49,113 nt of DNA from an uncultured Bermanella sp. (GTDB lineage: Bacteria > Pseudomonadota > Gammaproteobacteria > Pseudomonadales > Oceanobacteraceae), in assembly GCA_913058575.1 (NCBI GenBank), contig CAJXRF010000046.1, forward strand, positions 1 to 49,113, given 5' to 3'. The number at the start of each line of letters is the position of its first letter. Position 1 is the stretch's first letter. A model generated the notes under the pieces. It ran no database searches. It was not told where the DNA came from and saw only the letters and a program-made list of their open reading frames with translations. Both the position numbers and the translations under genes were made by a program. Positions 40,802-49,113 of this stretch are shown here, one piece after another.

Positions 40802-41722
40802 ATGAATAAGAGTGTATTAATCACAGGAGCCAATGGCGGCCTAGGTAAAGAATGCGCAAGGCAATTAGCCTTGTTAAGTGGTACAAAAGTGATTTATTTA
40901 GCCTGTCGCAATGAAGAGCGAGCCATGACTGCCAAACGAGACTTAGAAAAATCCACAGGCCGGCATATATTCAAGTTCATAAAAATAGATGTCACCGACC
41001 AAGTATCGGTACGCCAAGCCGTGACTGCATTACCCGAACCCATCGAAGCGGTGGTCATGAATGCAGGGGGCATGGGAGGCAAAACTCCTAACCAAAAAAA
41101 TGCCGATGGTGTGACAAATTCCTTCGCCACAAATGTATTAGGTCATGCTGTATTACTAGACGAATTACTAAAAGCCAATAAGCTGACTAAAGTGGCATTA
41201 TACGCTGGATCAGAGGCCGCCCGAGGAGTAACAAAGGCGGGTATGAAACGTCCTAACCTAGCGTCTTCATCTGTGGATGAATTTGCATCCATTTGCGATG
41301 GGTCTTACTTTGGAAAGACTAAAGACCCTATTGTGGCCTACGGTCCTGCAAAATACATGGCCGCTTTATGGATGTCAGCGCAGGCTCGCAAGCATCCACA
41401 TATTCGTTTTATTACCATGAGTCCAGGAGGCACCAGTGGTACCGATATCATGGATAATTTACCTCCACTACTGAAGTTCATCTACCGTCACATTGGTTCG
41501 CGGTTAATGCCTTTAATGGGCATGATGCATGATTTAGAAATAGGCGCTAAACGCTTTGTTAGCGGTTTAAACGACAACATATATGACAGCGGCGTCTTCT
41601 ACGCCAGTAAATTACCCGTATTAACGGGCCCAGTAATTGATCAAGCCACTCTCTTTTCCGACTTAGCCAATCAAACTTTTCAAGACAATGCCAACGAAGC
41701 CATTTACCGCTTCATTAAGTAG
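40802..41722 (+). CDS. SDR-family oxidoreductase
   Basis: Short-chain dehydrogenase of 306 residues from the ATG at 40802 (GGAAAA ahead; earlier in-frame starts at 40763 and 40790 lack one). Cofactor loop GANGGLGKECA, the NADP-suggesting CRNEER, MNAGGMGG (NAG motif variant), Ser in YAGSEAARG and YGPAKYMAA as the Tyr-xxx-Lys pair. The long insert between Ser and Tyr (about 45 residues: FASICDGSYFGKTKDPIV) is as in the protochlorophyllide-reductase/retinol-dehydrogenase-like SDRs. Substrate unknown. Preceded by a 200-base intergenic region and followed by a 9-base inverted repeat. Confidence 0.83.
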   Translation: MNKSVLITGANGGLGKECARQLALLSGTKVIYLACRNEERAMTAKRDLEKSTGRHIFKFIKIDVTDQVSVRQAVTALPEPIEAVVMNAGGMGGKTPNQKNADGVTNSFATNVLGHAVLLDELLKANKLTKVALYAGSEAARGVTKAGMKRPNLASSSVDEFASICDGSYFGKTKDPIVAYGPAKYMAALWMSAQARKHPHIRFITMSPGGTSGTDIMDNLPPLLKFIYRHIGSRLMPLMGMMHDLEIGAKRFVSGLNDNIYDSGVFYASKLPVLTGPVIDQATLFSDLANQTFQDNANEAIYRFIK

Positions 41723-42088
41723 CGCCTTACACTGCACTGCTTGACCATTATTCACACCCAGTTACTTTAAGGTCAAGCAACCCACACCTATCCATATGGC
41801 CTTATACGTTTTTAAAGTGCCAACTCAATCACATTATTTTTTAAAAAACACAAGCGAGTAAATTTCATAAGCGACACACCGCTCATTTCTTAACGTTAAA
41901 AACAAACCATTAAACAAGTTGTGAATAGCCGCACTGAAGGGATTTACATATGCACTAATATGGCCACCTAAATTCAACCCTGTCTATAAAAGATGCAACA
42001 GCCTATGGGCTAAAAGCACCGCGAAGCTAAGTTTCGCCACATGTGTGAATATCTTGCTTAGGGTTTACTTATTTTCGGGATCATTCAG
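41723..42088. other. Intergenic region with an inverted repeat
   Basis: 366 bases without a gene. Arms TGCTTGACC (41738-41746) and GGTCAAGCA (41771-41779) pair perfectly across 24 bases and could end the SDR transcript. A short GCGAA/TTCGC hairpin lies near 42021-42037. The rest has no readable coding stretch. Confidence 0.4.
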
Positions 42089-42514
42089 TTGAACAATATC
42101 GTGAACATTGCATCAGTTAAAAGTCAGCCACATAAGGCAAGGGTTGCCGTTCAAGAAGATCTCGTCGCAGAAAATCTAAAGCTGGCTAAGGAAGTGAAAA
42201 TCCTTAAAAAAGCTCTGAAAGCCCAATTAAGAGTGAGCGAGAAATTAAAGGGCGATGTTCACGAAGTTAAAATTGAAAATGAAATCCTGCTTAATGCTTT
42301 AAAAGACGATGAAGTAGAAGTACCACTGCTAACAACCCCCACCCAACCAGGCAGCATGAATGGATATTGGGAACAAGAATACCGCTTATTGAAAGAAAAA
42401 ATTCGTGATGTGGAAAAAAACGCAGTGGATAAAGACAGCGAAATTGAAGCCGCCCAACTTCAAAATGAAAAATTGCTTAATGAATTGTTATGCAAATCTA
42501 AAAAAAGCCTTTAA
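42089..42514 (+). CDS. Coiled-coil hypothetical protein
   Basis: 141 residues, soluble, two long charged helices: about 24-74 (EDLVAENLKLAKEVKILKKAL... heptads of Leu) and about 90-140 (EYRLLKEKIRDVEKNA... LLNELLCKSKK), joined by a Pro/Thr-rich loop (PLLTTPTQPG). No known domain, no signal. The proposed start is TTG at 42089; a GTG at 42101 is equally possible. Likely a dimer-forming cytoplasmic protein. It converges on the lipoprotein gene with a shared hairpin at 42524-42546. Confidence 0.5.
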   Translation: MNNIVNIASVKSQPHKARVAVQEDLVAENLKLAKEVKILKKALKAQLRVSEKLKGDVHEVKIENEILLNALKDDEVEVPLLTTPTQPGSMNGYWEQEYRLLKEKIRDVEKNAVDKDSEIEAAQLQNEKLLNELLCKSKKSL

Positions 42515-42523
42515 ATATTAAAA

Positions 42524-42546
42524 CGGGCTTACCTGTGGTAAGCCCG
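42524..42546 (-). terminator. Terminator between convergent genes
   Basis: Perfect 9-base stem CGGGCTTAC (42524-42532) and GTAAGCCCG (42538-42546), 5-base loop. The minus-strand tail is TTTTAATATTT, so it mainly serves the lipoprotein gene, 32 bases before it. Confidence 0.8.
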
Positions 42547-42577
42547 CCTCAATAAGTATCACTTCTATTATTAGCCT

Positions 42578-43765
42578 CTAACTTCCTACCACAGTGTCTG
42601 ATTTATTTTCCGTGGCACAAATAGCCTTCGCTTCAGCCTCGGTTTTTGAATACGCCTGAATTTCCATGTTCACACACACCACCATGGGTTGAGCATTCCA
42701 CCCAGCTGTACAAGTATCCAGCACAGTTTGTCCGGCTTGTTTAGGGTTACTGCCCATACTGGCTTGCCAACAGGCGGAAATAAGATCTTGCTCCATGACC
42801 TCTAACGCGTAATCGCGGCCCTGATCTTTGGCATACCAAATATAGCTAGGGTGATTGGCCCCAAGAATGGGAGCATTCACTGTGCTGGTTCCTTCACTCA
42901 CTGGAATTTGGGTAAAGGTGTTCACACCAAACCCAGTAATTCTATAGTGGCTTGAGACCCAGTCACGTACTGGCCCACCATAAGCCACGATAGGCAATGC
43001 TTCACTGGCGCCTTCGTCTAAATCTAATAACAGTGGCAGCATTTTCAGTACATAAGGCTCAAAGTAACTGTAGGTGGCACTTAGAGTACTGCCAGCACTG
43101 GCTGGTGCAGCGATGGGGGCCACATCTAAAATGCTTTCATATAGAGTCACATCTTGCTGGGGCACATTATTAAGGGTTAATAATTGCTCCCAACGTTGGC
43201 TGGTTTTTGAGTTTAAGTAATCTTGCTCTGGTAAAGAATAATCAGGTGGAAAGTGCAGTAATTGAACCGAACGTTGATTCACAATAGATAACCCAAGAGG
43301 CAAAAAGAAACGCCAGTCTTTGTCATCCCACTTACCAGCCGCTTTTAAGTCTTGTACGGCTTTAGCTGCCAGTTGGCCATTACTTAAAAATGTTGTGAGC
43401 TGTAATGAATAGTCATCCACCATTTTAGAATCACCACTGATCACCGCCTTGTAATCACTGCCACTGACTGTGACACTGACACTGGGCTGTGAAATTAAAT
43501 CTCGGCTTAAACGCTGATTTAAGTAATGTTCGATAGTTTGCGCCAAACTTTGAGTTTGAGGCTGGCCGTTAGGGTAGCTGTATAATGTGGTAAGCGTTTG
43601 GGTATCCCCAAGTGGTACCGTCACACGATAAGAGCCGTCGCTTTGCATTTCTTTAGGGGAATCAGCAACTTGTGTTTCTTCCCGATTATCACAAGCGCTA
43701 AGAATAAATGAAAGACCAGCAATACTGCATACAAAAGCCAATCTTCGTTGCCATGATGATGTCAT
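42578..43765 (-). CDS. Lipoprotein of unknown function
   Basis: 395-residue lipoprotein. Type II signal peptide with lipobox LSAC, lipidated Cys25; the next residue is Asp26, the classical inner-membrane retention signal in enteric bacteria. The mature protein is mixed alpha/beta with no domain I recognise (DGSYRVTVPLGDTQTLTTLYSYPNG; VSVTVSGSDYKAVISGDSK; LLDLDEGASEALPIVAYGGPVRDW). Four Cys in the last 75 residues (SACWQAS, DTCTAGW, VVCVNM, AICATE) may form disulphides. AAGGAG precedes the ATG. It lies 103 bases downstream of the DNase-I-fold hydrolase gene on the same strand. Confidence 0.65.
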   Translation of the reverse strand: MTSSWQRRLAFVCSIAGLSFILSACDNREETQVADSPKEMQSDGSYRVTVPLGDTQTLTTLYSYPNGQPQTQSLAQTIEHYLNQRLSRDLISQPSVSVTVSGSDYKAVISGDSKMVDDYSLQLTTFLSNGQLAAKAVQDLKAAGKWDDKDWRFFLPLGLSIVNQRSVQLLHFPPDYSLPEQDYLNSKTSQRWEQLLTLNNVPQQDVTLYESILDVAPIAAPASAGSTLSATYSYFEPYVLKMLPLLLDLDEGASEALPIVAYGGPVRDWVSSHYRITGFGVNTFTQIPVSEGTSTVNAPILGANHPSYIWYAKDQGRDYALEVMEQDLISACWQASMGSNPKQAGQTVLDTCTAGWNAQPMVVCVNMEIQAYSKTEAEAKAICATENKSDTVVGS

Positions 43766-43868
43766 ATTAATAACTCCTTAAGAGGGTGTTAAGTATACTG
43801 CCCTGTACATTTAACACGCTCTTAAGGATATTTATAGGACCATAACTGTCCAATGTAGGCTTAGTAAA

Positions 43869-44912
43869 CTATCTTTTAGACCAGCTAAATACAGCGCGGT
43901 TTGGCTCGTGATCACTGACACCGTTAAAGTCTAAAATTTCATAAGAATCAATAGTCAGCTCATACTCATTGTGACTATCACGATACAAAATTTGATCGGT
44001 ATCGGCTTTATAGTCATAGGCACAGTTTGCAATTGAATCATCACTTGAACCCGTGAAGTCCTGACAAGCCAGTCTTAGGCCTGTGGTGGCTAGAAAATTC
44101 TCCCATACCTGCTGATACTCTTCTTTTGAACTATTATCTGCCCACTTGGCGTTAAAATCACCACCCAGTACAATACTGGCACCGTTTGAATAAGCGTTAA
44201 TAAAATCTGCCAGTTGGTCAAACTGCTTTTGCTTCACCTTTACATCAGCGCTTTTTGACCCAGCCTCCATGTGTGTATTATAAACGTGCACGCTAAAATC
44301 ATTTGTAATTTCGTGCACCGCCACGGTAAAGCCTTTTTCCGTTAAGCAATCTACACTGCCACCAATAAAGTCATTATTACAGTCATCGTACTCTTCTGAC
44401 TCAAATGTTTTTAATGAGTAATCATTGTCGTCACGATTGTCCATATCAAATGGAAAGTCAGATAAACGCACTAGTCCATCGCCAAATGACAGTGAGCCTC
44501 CACGCCAATGCTTTGACCGGTACGGATAAGCATCTTTTGAAATTCGGTCCTCATCCCGTAAAAAACTATGTTTATCCTTAGTAAACATTTCCTGCATTAA
44601 TACAATATTAAAATCTGATGACTCTAACTTAGACAACAAGCTTTTAAATTTAGAGTTAGAATTCCCCCCTAAACATTTTGGAAAACCATCTACATTATAA
44701 GTAATGGTATCGAATGTGCCTGATGTGACGGTATAACTTGGGGCGCCTGACTCTTGGTAGTCATAACCTCTTGTTCCTTTGGTGCCCGTTTCACTTACTT
44801 CATAGTCCCAACAAAAATAAGAAGCTGCCATAGCAGGCTGGCAAATCAATAAGGGGACTAACACTCCAGCTAAGGACACTGCCCGAGAAATATTTCTTTT
44901 TATTATTTTCAT
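43869..44912 (-). CDS. Secreted endonuclease/exonuclease/phosphatase-fold hydrolase
   Basis: 347 residues with signal peptide to about 30 (ICQPAMA-A). DNase-I-like metal-dependent phosphodiesterase: Asn in TYNVDGFP (about 71-78), Glu in VLMQEMF (metal ligand, about 105), NTHMEAGS (catalytic His), GGDFNAKW (Asp/Asn) and VSDHEP (final Asp-His) are all present. Members acting outside the cell include bacterial neutral sphingomyelinase C, nucleases and other phosphodiesterases; the short HMEAG block recalls sphingomyelinase C, but no haemolysin-type beta hairpin is evident. Several Cys suggest disulphides. Likely for nucleic-acid or phospholipid scavenging. AGG precedes the ATG. Confidence 0.82.
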   Translation of the reverse strand: MKIIKRNISRAVSLAGVLVPLLICQPAMAASYFCWDYEVSETGTKGTRGYDYQESGAPSYTVTSGTFDTITYNVDGFPKCLGGNSNSKFKSLLSKLESSDFNIVLMQEMFTKDKHSFLRDEDRISKDAYPYRSKHWRGGSLSFGDGLVRLSDFPFDMDNRDDNDYSLKTFESEEYDDCNNDFIGGSVDCLTEKGFTVAVHEITNDFSVHVYNTHMEAGSKSADVKVKQKQFDQLADFINAYSNGASIVLGGDFNAKWADNSSKEEYQQVWENFLATTGLRLACQDFTGSSDDSIANCAYDYKADTDQILYRDSHNEYELTIDSYEILDFNGVSDHEPNRAVFSWSKR

Positions 44913-45537
44913 TTTATTTACCTAATTCAGATAGATTTAAAAACAAAGCTCACGAACAATAGCCGCACATTAAGTGCAGATAATGATGGGTGAATTTTGA
45001 AACTATCCTCATGGCAAATAGGCAACAATGTTATAACTGGCCTTTTTCTGGACATTTAAAATTTGTTAAATATTGGCACGAATTCATAATTTAATAGTTA
45101 AACAAAAAGGATAAACTGAATATTAAAAGCGCTTTGCGCCTATTTTTTGTCACCTTTTATAATTTATTAAAACAGTATTTTAGTTTCTATTATGACTGTT
45201 AGTAACGGTGCCTTCTAATTGATTGCCTTCAATGCATTAAAAGGCGTAAAAAATGGAGACTATAAAACTGTATATAGCTGCCACTAAACGCGACATATCG
45301 CTTGCAGCTAATCGACCACTCTATCACGTGAGTAATTCATAAGTTTCAGCCTTAAAAACCCCATAAAAAGCCTCCAAAAGTCACTTACCCCCCCATGATT
45401 ATCCTATAAATAGGACAGTGCATTTCAAAGAAGCATTATTCATTTTCTGCCAAGGTTGTTTGCTAAAATTTAACACCATTACACGAACCATTTCGTTACT
45501 AGCATTCATATATCATGTTGCATTAAGGATATTTTTC
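44913..45537. other. Long intergenic region
   Basis: About 625 AT-rich bases between divergent genes. Only weak structure: GCGC-TTT-GCGC followed by TATTTTTT at about 45130-45148, a possible short terminator. Both promoters should lie here. An in-frame upstream extension of the next gene from 45418 exists but has no ribosome site. No pseudogene recognised. Confidence 0.35.
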
Positions 45538-47073
45538 ATGAACCAGCCAATATTGAGCAGCGCCTTAGTACTACTAATAACAGCGAGCAGCTTAATCAAT
45601 GCCGCCCCCAGAATTGATTACGACATTGATAACGATGGTCTAATTGAAATTCAAGACTTACAAGATTTAAATGAAATTCGTAACAACGTCACACAGATGA
45701 ATTATTCAGGAGAAGCCGATGGCTTTATATCACTTGAGCTCCATGGAGATGCTTTATACGGCTCAAACGATGGGTGCCCTGAAGATGGTTGTGCAGGTTA
45801 TGAGTTAATCAATGATTTAAATTTTGACACCAATTTAAATGAGCAATTCGATGCGGGTGACGCCTATTGGAATGAAGGCAAAGGCTGGCAAAGTATTGGC
45901 AGTTTTTTTGTAAAGTTTGTGGGCGAATTTCATGGTAATGGCTTCACATTACATAACCTGAATATCAATCGTCCAGGTGAGCGCTTTGTGGGTTTATTTG
46001 CCTACAGTGAATTAGCTCACTTTCATGACTTTTCATTAACAGGGCATATAAAGGCATGGTCCGATACGGGCGCTATTTTGGGTTACGCTTGGAAATCTCA
46101 GTTTGATCACCTTTTTGCTGACGTGGTAATAGAAGGCATAAATAATGAAATAGATTGCTTACACAATTGTGAAGCCAATCGCTTAGGAGGCTTGGTTGGT
46201 AGCAGCGATGATAGTGTTTATCAGCAATTGGTGATTAAAACTAATGTGAGTGGTTATAACTTTTTAGGGGGCTTAGTGGGCGTTAGTCACGCAGATAAAA
46301 TAAACGAAGCCGCCATTCAAGCCAGCATTCATGGTTATAATGTTTTAGGGGGGCTAGTAGGTCAAATAGATAACGCTGAAATAGAGTCGGTGTTCAGTGT
46401 GGTTAACATCAATGGCCACAGTTCAGTTGGCGGCCTTATTGGCAGCTCAGAATTAACCACCATGAAAAATATTTTATTATCCGGTAGCGTCACCCCAGGC
46501 TTAGGGACAACAAAATATGCCCGTGGTGGCAGTTTAGTGGGCGTAATTGATAAGGATGAAATATCTAAAGTGATCAGCCTTGTTAAATTGCCAATAGATA
46601 TTGAACAAAGGCACTTTATAGGCGCTTTAGTGGGCAGTGCCTACGATCCAAAAATCAGTGATACGTACTGGGCGTCAGATTTAACCCTAAGAGAAGACAT
46701 GTTTAGTCGGAACTATAACTTAGGCATTAGCCAACACTTTGAGCTAACAGACTTACAGTGTGCAAGCCAATTTACAAACTGCAATGGATTAATATTCGAT
46801 CAATTTAGCGAGCCACTTAATTTGAATCAACAGCCCTTATGGCGTTTTGGCAATAATACCCAAGCCCCCATTATTTCATTAACCATAGGGGATTTTGCCG
46901 ATAGAAATGGCGATGGTGAAACCGATAGCTGGCCTGTCATTGAAGGGCCGACTAGGATAAATAATCCCGAACCAGTACCTGAAGTACCTGCAACATCTGA
47001 TAGTACAAACTCAGGCTCTGGCAGCATTTGGTTTTTGCTCTTCATGATACCGCTATTCATCCGTCGCTCGTAA
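45538..47073 (+). CDS. GLUG-repeat surface protein with GlyGly-CTERM tail
   Basis: 511 residues from the ATG at 45538 (AAGGAT ahead). Signal peptide to about 22 (SSLINA-AP). DYDIDNDGLIEIQDLQDL near the start is a Ca-binding type motif seen in exported repeat proteins. The middle third has GLUG-type repeats (GLVGSSDDS, LGGLVGVSHAD, LGGLVGQIDNA, VGGLIGSSE), probably forming a beta-solenoid. A second D-x-N-x-D-G block (DRNGDGETDSWP) precedes a Thr/Ser/Pro linker and the C-terminal GSGSIWFLLFMIPLFIRRS, a GlyGly-CTERM sorting signal (Gly/Ser turn, hydrophobic helix, Arg end), which implies rhombosortase processing and type II secretion. Probably a surface or adhesion protein. Confidence 0.75.
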   Translation: MNQPILSSALVLLITASSLINAAPRIDYDIDNDGLIEIQDLQDLNEIRNNVTQMNYSGEADGFISLELHGDALYGSNDGCPEDGCAGYELINDLNFDTNLNEQFDAGDAYWNEGKGWQSIGSFFVKFVGEFHGNGFTLHNLNINRPGERFVGLFAYSELAHFHDFSLTGHIKAWSDTGAILGYAWKSQFDHLFADVVIEGINNEIDCLHNCEANRLGGLVGSSDDSVYQQLVIKTNVSGYNFLGGLVGVSHADKINEAAIQASIHGYNVLGGLVGQIDNAEIESVFSVVNINGHSSVGGLIGSSELTTMKNILLSGSVTPGLGTTKYARGGSLVGVIDKDEISKVISLVKLPIDIEQRHFIGALVGSAYDPKISDTYWASDLTLREDMFSRNYNLGISQHFELTDLQCASQFTNCNGLIFDQFSEPLNLNQQPLWRFGNNTQAPIISLTIGDFADRNGDGETDSWPVIEGPTRINNPEPVPEVPATSDSTNSGSGSIWFLLFMIPLFIRRS

Positions 47074-47290
47074 CGCTCAGAAGGCCTTTGGCAATCCTAA
47101 ATAAAAGCGGGTGGTTTGACTGCCCGCTAAACAGCCAATACATAAATACCGTAGTGAATATCCCCCACCCCATGGAATTTAATACCCCCTTAAGACTCTA
47201 AGCTTAATCTGGTATTCTGTTTTAACTTTCCCTTGTCAAAACGCACATTAAGAAAACACTTCTACGTGTGGTTAATTAATAGGTACGTAC

Positions 47291-47767
47291 ATGAAAATCA
47301 CTCATAAAATTGGTTTATCCATTGTATTAATGGGCGCATTACACAGCGTTAGCGCCCATGAAGAAACACCAGAGCCCAGTATTGGCCAACAAATAGATAC
47401 CGCCATAACAGCCGTTAAGGAATTCAGTTCTGAAAACAAAGAAAGCGCCATTGAAAAAGTAGACAGCGCATTATCTCGATTAGATAAACGCATTCAAGTA
47501 TTAGAAGATAAAATACAAAGTAAATGGCAAGATATGGACAGCAATACCAGAAGCGAAGCTCAAAACAGCTTAGAGACTTTACATAAAAATAGAGAGCAAG
47601 TAGCCAGTTGGATGACTGAATTAAAAGCATCCAGCAGCGATACTTTTAAAGATATAAAAACCCGTGTTAGCGGTGCCTTTAGTGCTTTGCAAGACTCATG
47701 GAAAAAAACTGAAGAAGATAGTGCATCACAGAATGATAAACCGGCCGCTAAAGTCATTACGATTTAA
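47291..47767 (+). CDS. Periplasmic helical protein, sll1863-like
   Basis: 158 residues, signal peptide to about 22 (LHSVSA-H), then nearly all amphipathic helix with heptad spacing (about 50-145: AIEKVDSALSRLDKRIQVLEDKIQSKW; ASWMTELKASSSDTFKDIKTRVSGAFSALQDSWKK). The pattern resembles the sll1863-family stress-response proteins. Periplasmic by signal. AGG lies 7 bases before the ATG. No partner gene. Role unknown. Confidence 0.6.
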   Translation: MKITHKIGLSIVLMGALHSVSAHEETPEPSIGQQIDTAITAVKEFSSENKESAIEKVDSALSRLDKRIQVLEDKIQSKWQDMDSNTRSEAQNSLETLHKNREQVASWMTELKASSSDTFKDIKTRVSGAFSALQDSWKKTEEDSASQNDKPAAKVITI

Positions 47768-47777
47768 AATTTAGTCA

Positions 47778-47810
47778 AGTAGGGAGCTTTAAGACCATAA
47801 GCTCCCTACT
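47778..47810. terminator. Hairpin between convergent genes
   Basis: Perfect 12-base arms AGTAGGGAGCTT (47778-47789) and AAGCTCCCTACT (47799-47810), 9-base loop. The stem is strong but the U tract is poor on both sides; on the minus side TGACTAAATTTTAAA follows. Confidence 0.7.
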
Positions 47811-47879
47811 ATCCATAAAACGGTTGCTGGTGTCACAGGTTATCTATACGCCATGTTCGAACCATCACCAAACTCTCTT

Positions 47880-48350
47880 TTAACCTGGTAACTCTAACCA
47901 GCCTGAATCAGGATCATTACCAAAGCATTCTAGACCAGCGAATGCGCTATAGGTGTGCTGACAAAAGTGGCCATGGTAAACACGGGGCGCGTCCTCTGGC
48001 AATTCAACCTCAACCTCCCACTCATAACTTTGGTTCGCCTCAAGTTCTTGTTTATAAGCAACTGTAATGTCAAAGCTAACGGTTGTGTTAGCAGAGGTGA
48101 CGGTTTCTAAACGTCGATGCTCCTCCCCATTACTGTCGTACACCACATCCACGTCTGGAACTTCAATCTCCTCATTTCCTTCAATTTTCAGGTAAATGCG
48201 GTCTACTATCAGGTTAGAGCTATCGATATCAGCGCGTACCGTTACCTTAAACGGTTCGGTGAAGGATATTTCATCACATTCAATATACACCTTGGCTGCG
48301 CCACCGGTGAGCGTGTTTTTCATGGCCTTAACTTTATCAAAAAAACCCAT
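47880..48350 (-). CDS. Arrestin-like (Spo0M-like) protein
   Basis: 156 residues, no signal peptide. Begins MGFFDKVKAMKNTLTGGAAKVYIECDEISFTEPFKVTVRADIDSSNLIVDRIYLKIEG (family comparison: Spo0M/SpoOM proteins start with a short helix then GxAKV... followed by an arrestin-type beta sandwich). The strand VSFDITVAYKQELEANQSYEWEVEVELPEDAPRVYHG is the second sheet. Shorter than Bacillus Spo0M, so only the N-terminal arrestin half is present. AGGAG precedes the ATG. Function in proteobacteria unknown. Confidence 0.55.
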   Translation of the reverse strand: MGFFDKVKAMKNTLTGGAAKVYIECDEISFTEPFKVTVRADIDSSNLIVDRIYLKIEGNEEIEVPDVDVVYDSNGEEHRRLETVTSANTTVSFDITVAYKQELEANQSYEWEVEVELPEDAPRVYHGHFCQHTYSAFAGLECFGNDPDSGWLELPG

Positions 48351-48638
48351 TACTACTCCTCATTAAAATTTACCCAGACCTGTTTTCACTTAAAATAGTG
48401 GGTTATGTTTGATCCATTATTTGAGTCACATAACGGCCTCTAAATTACAAATTGTGAAAACTTATAATTATGTGACCTATACTACTAATAATTATATTTA
48501 CACATAGGCCAGTTTACTTGTGGGCATGTCTCAATTTACATATTGAGCGCTTTTTAGCATTGAAACTTGGTCATTAAATAGGCTAATGACTTTAAGGGGT
48601 TAACTGAGTTTTAAAGTCTGTCCCATTCTACAATTCAG

Positions 48639-49113
48639 CTAAATCGATGCTAATGGAATGGCAACCCCTGCAATTTTAGAATGGTATAAAAATACTAAAA
48701 CATAAACGAGACTACCAGCCACGATGGCCATGCCATCCCAGCGATTCATTTTAAGCTTGCTGCCTTTAAGTTTTGTATCATTGGAATTTGATTTTTTAGA
48801 CAACCTCAGCATGGTCATTAAAGAGTAAATAAGAAATGAGCCAAATAGTAACAGGCTGGCTAAATCGCCATTGGCAAATAAGTGTGCCACAGAAAATAAC
48901 GTCACGCCCATTAACATAGGGTGTTGTAAAGTATTTTTCATATTGCCCGGCACATACGCCCAAGAAATTAAAATACTGGCAGGTAACATTAATATAACAG
49001 GGACCCAATGGCTTCCTATTATGGGCTGCCAAATGGCCACAAACGGCGCACTCGCTTTACCGTATATAATGAAAGCTAAACCCAACCCTGCCACCACTGA
49101 AAACACACCCATG
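48639..49113 (-). CDS. NnrU-family membrane protein, partial
   Basis: C-terminal 157 residues of a NnrU-like integral membrane protein; NnrU is linked to nitrite/nitric-oxide metabolism in denitrifiers but is widespread. Marks: WAYVPGNMKNTLQHPMLMGVTLFSVAHLFANGDLASLLLFGSFLIYSL, the signature of the family. An ATG falls at 49112, but full-length NnrU proteins have a further N-terminal helix with conserved residues, so the true start lies outside this window. Four to five helices are visible. No other denitrification gene is in the window. Confidence 0.8.
   Translation of the reverse strand, partial: MGVFSVVAGLGLAFIIYGKASAPFVAIWQPIIGSHWVPVILMLPASILISWAYVPGNMKNTLQHPMLMGVTLFSVAHLFANGDLASLLLFGSFLIYSLMTMLRLSKKSNSNDTKLKGSKLKMNRWDGMAIVAGSLVYVLVFLYHSKIAGVAIPLASI

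Noticed and set aside
45418-45537. N-terminal extension of the GLUG-repeat protein
   Set aside because: No ribosome site at 45418; the ATG at 45538 has AAGGAT and begins a proper signal peptide.
1-49113. Prophage, genomic island, CRISPR, tRNA or insertion sequence
   Set aside because: No integrase, transposase, phage structural gene, regularly spaced repeat or tRNA-like cloverleaf was seen.

Overview
The window reads as ordinary chromosome of an AT-rich (roughly 40% GC by eye) marine-type gammaproteobacterium, probably Oceanospirillales-like (Bermanella/Oleispira/Thalassolituus type). The grounds are its mix of Ohr/OhrR, PACE efflux, HDOD, GlxA-type AraC regulators, a RoxA-like dihaem protein, a TVP38-flavoprotein fusion, a saccharopine-dehydrogenase-like reductase and a GlyGly-CTERM protein. 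This placement is inference from gene content. I see no rRNA, tRNA, CRISPR array, integrase or intact insertion sequence.

Layout. 1-2.6 kb: a decayed L,D-transpeptidase tail, then an organic-peroxide module on the minus strand (ohrR, ohr, secreted esterase) with two matching palindromic operator candidates. 3.3-7.0 kb: HDOD protein, PACE efflux protein with divergent LysR regulator, two exported proteins of unknown role. 7.0-11.0 kb: a gene-poor, decaying stretch with tiny ORFs, one stand-alone solute-binding protein, an outer-membrane-like protein, a clear PaaI-thioesterase pseudogene and a small hypothetical gene. 11.2-14.0 kb: a 26-bp perfect palindrome in front of a DUF1499 gene and a membrane-flavoprotein fusion. 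14.1-18.0 kb: a minus-strand set for lipid or small-molecule metabolism (beta-lactamase-fold hydrolase; ABM protein, SDR and SCCPDH-like reductase as an apparent operon). 18.6-20.5 kb: RoxA-like dihaem cytochrome. 20.6-27.3 kb: chalcone-isomerase-like/TonB composite protein, M20 peptidase, DUF1295 membrane protein and a molybdopterin oxidoreductase. 27.4-30.5 kb: two paralogous DJ-1/AraC regulators, each divergent from a likely target.

30.5-35.8 kb holds the most unusual locus: an XRE-type regulator divergent from a tightly coupled three-gene operon of a small membrane protein, a single polypeptide joining a membrane fatty-acid/sterol hydroxylase to a GH3 acyl-amido synthetase, and an enolase-superfamily enzyme with the full KxK...K catalytic set. 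Inference: hydroxylation of a lipid or other acid, conjugation of its carboxylate to an amino acid, then racemisation or epimerisation of the N-acyl amino acid.

35.9-49.1 kb: two periplasmic solute-binding proteins and a methyl-accepting chemotaxis protein (one binding protein lies directly behind the receptor), a scramblase-like protein, an SDR, a coiled-coil protein, a lipoprotein, a secreted DNase-I-fold hydrolase, a GLUG-repeat protein with a rhombosortase-type tail, a small periplasmic helical protein, an arrestin-like (Spo0M-like) protein and a NnrU-family membrane protein cut by the window end.
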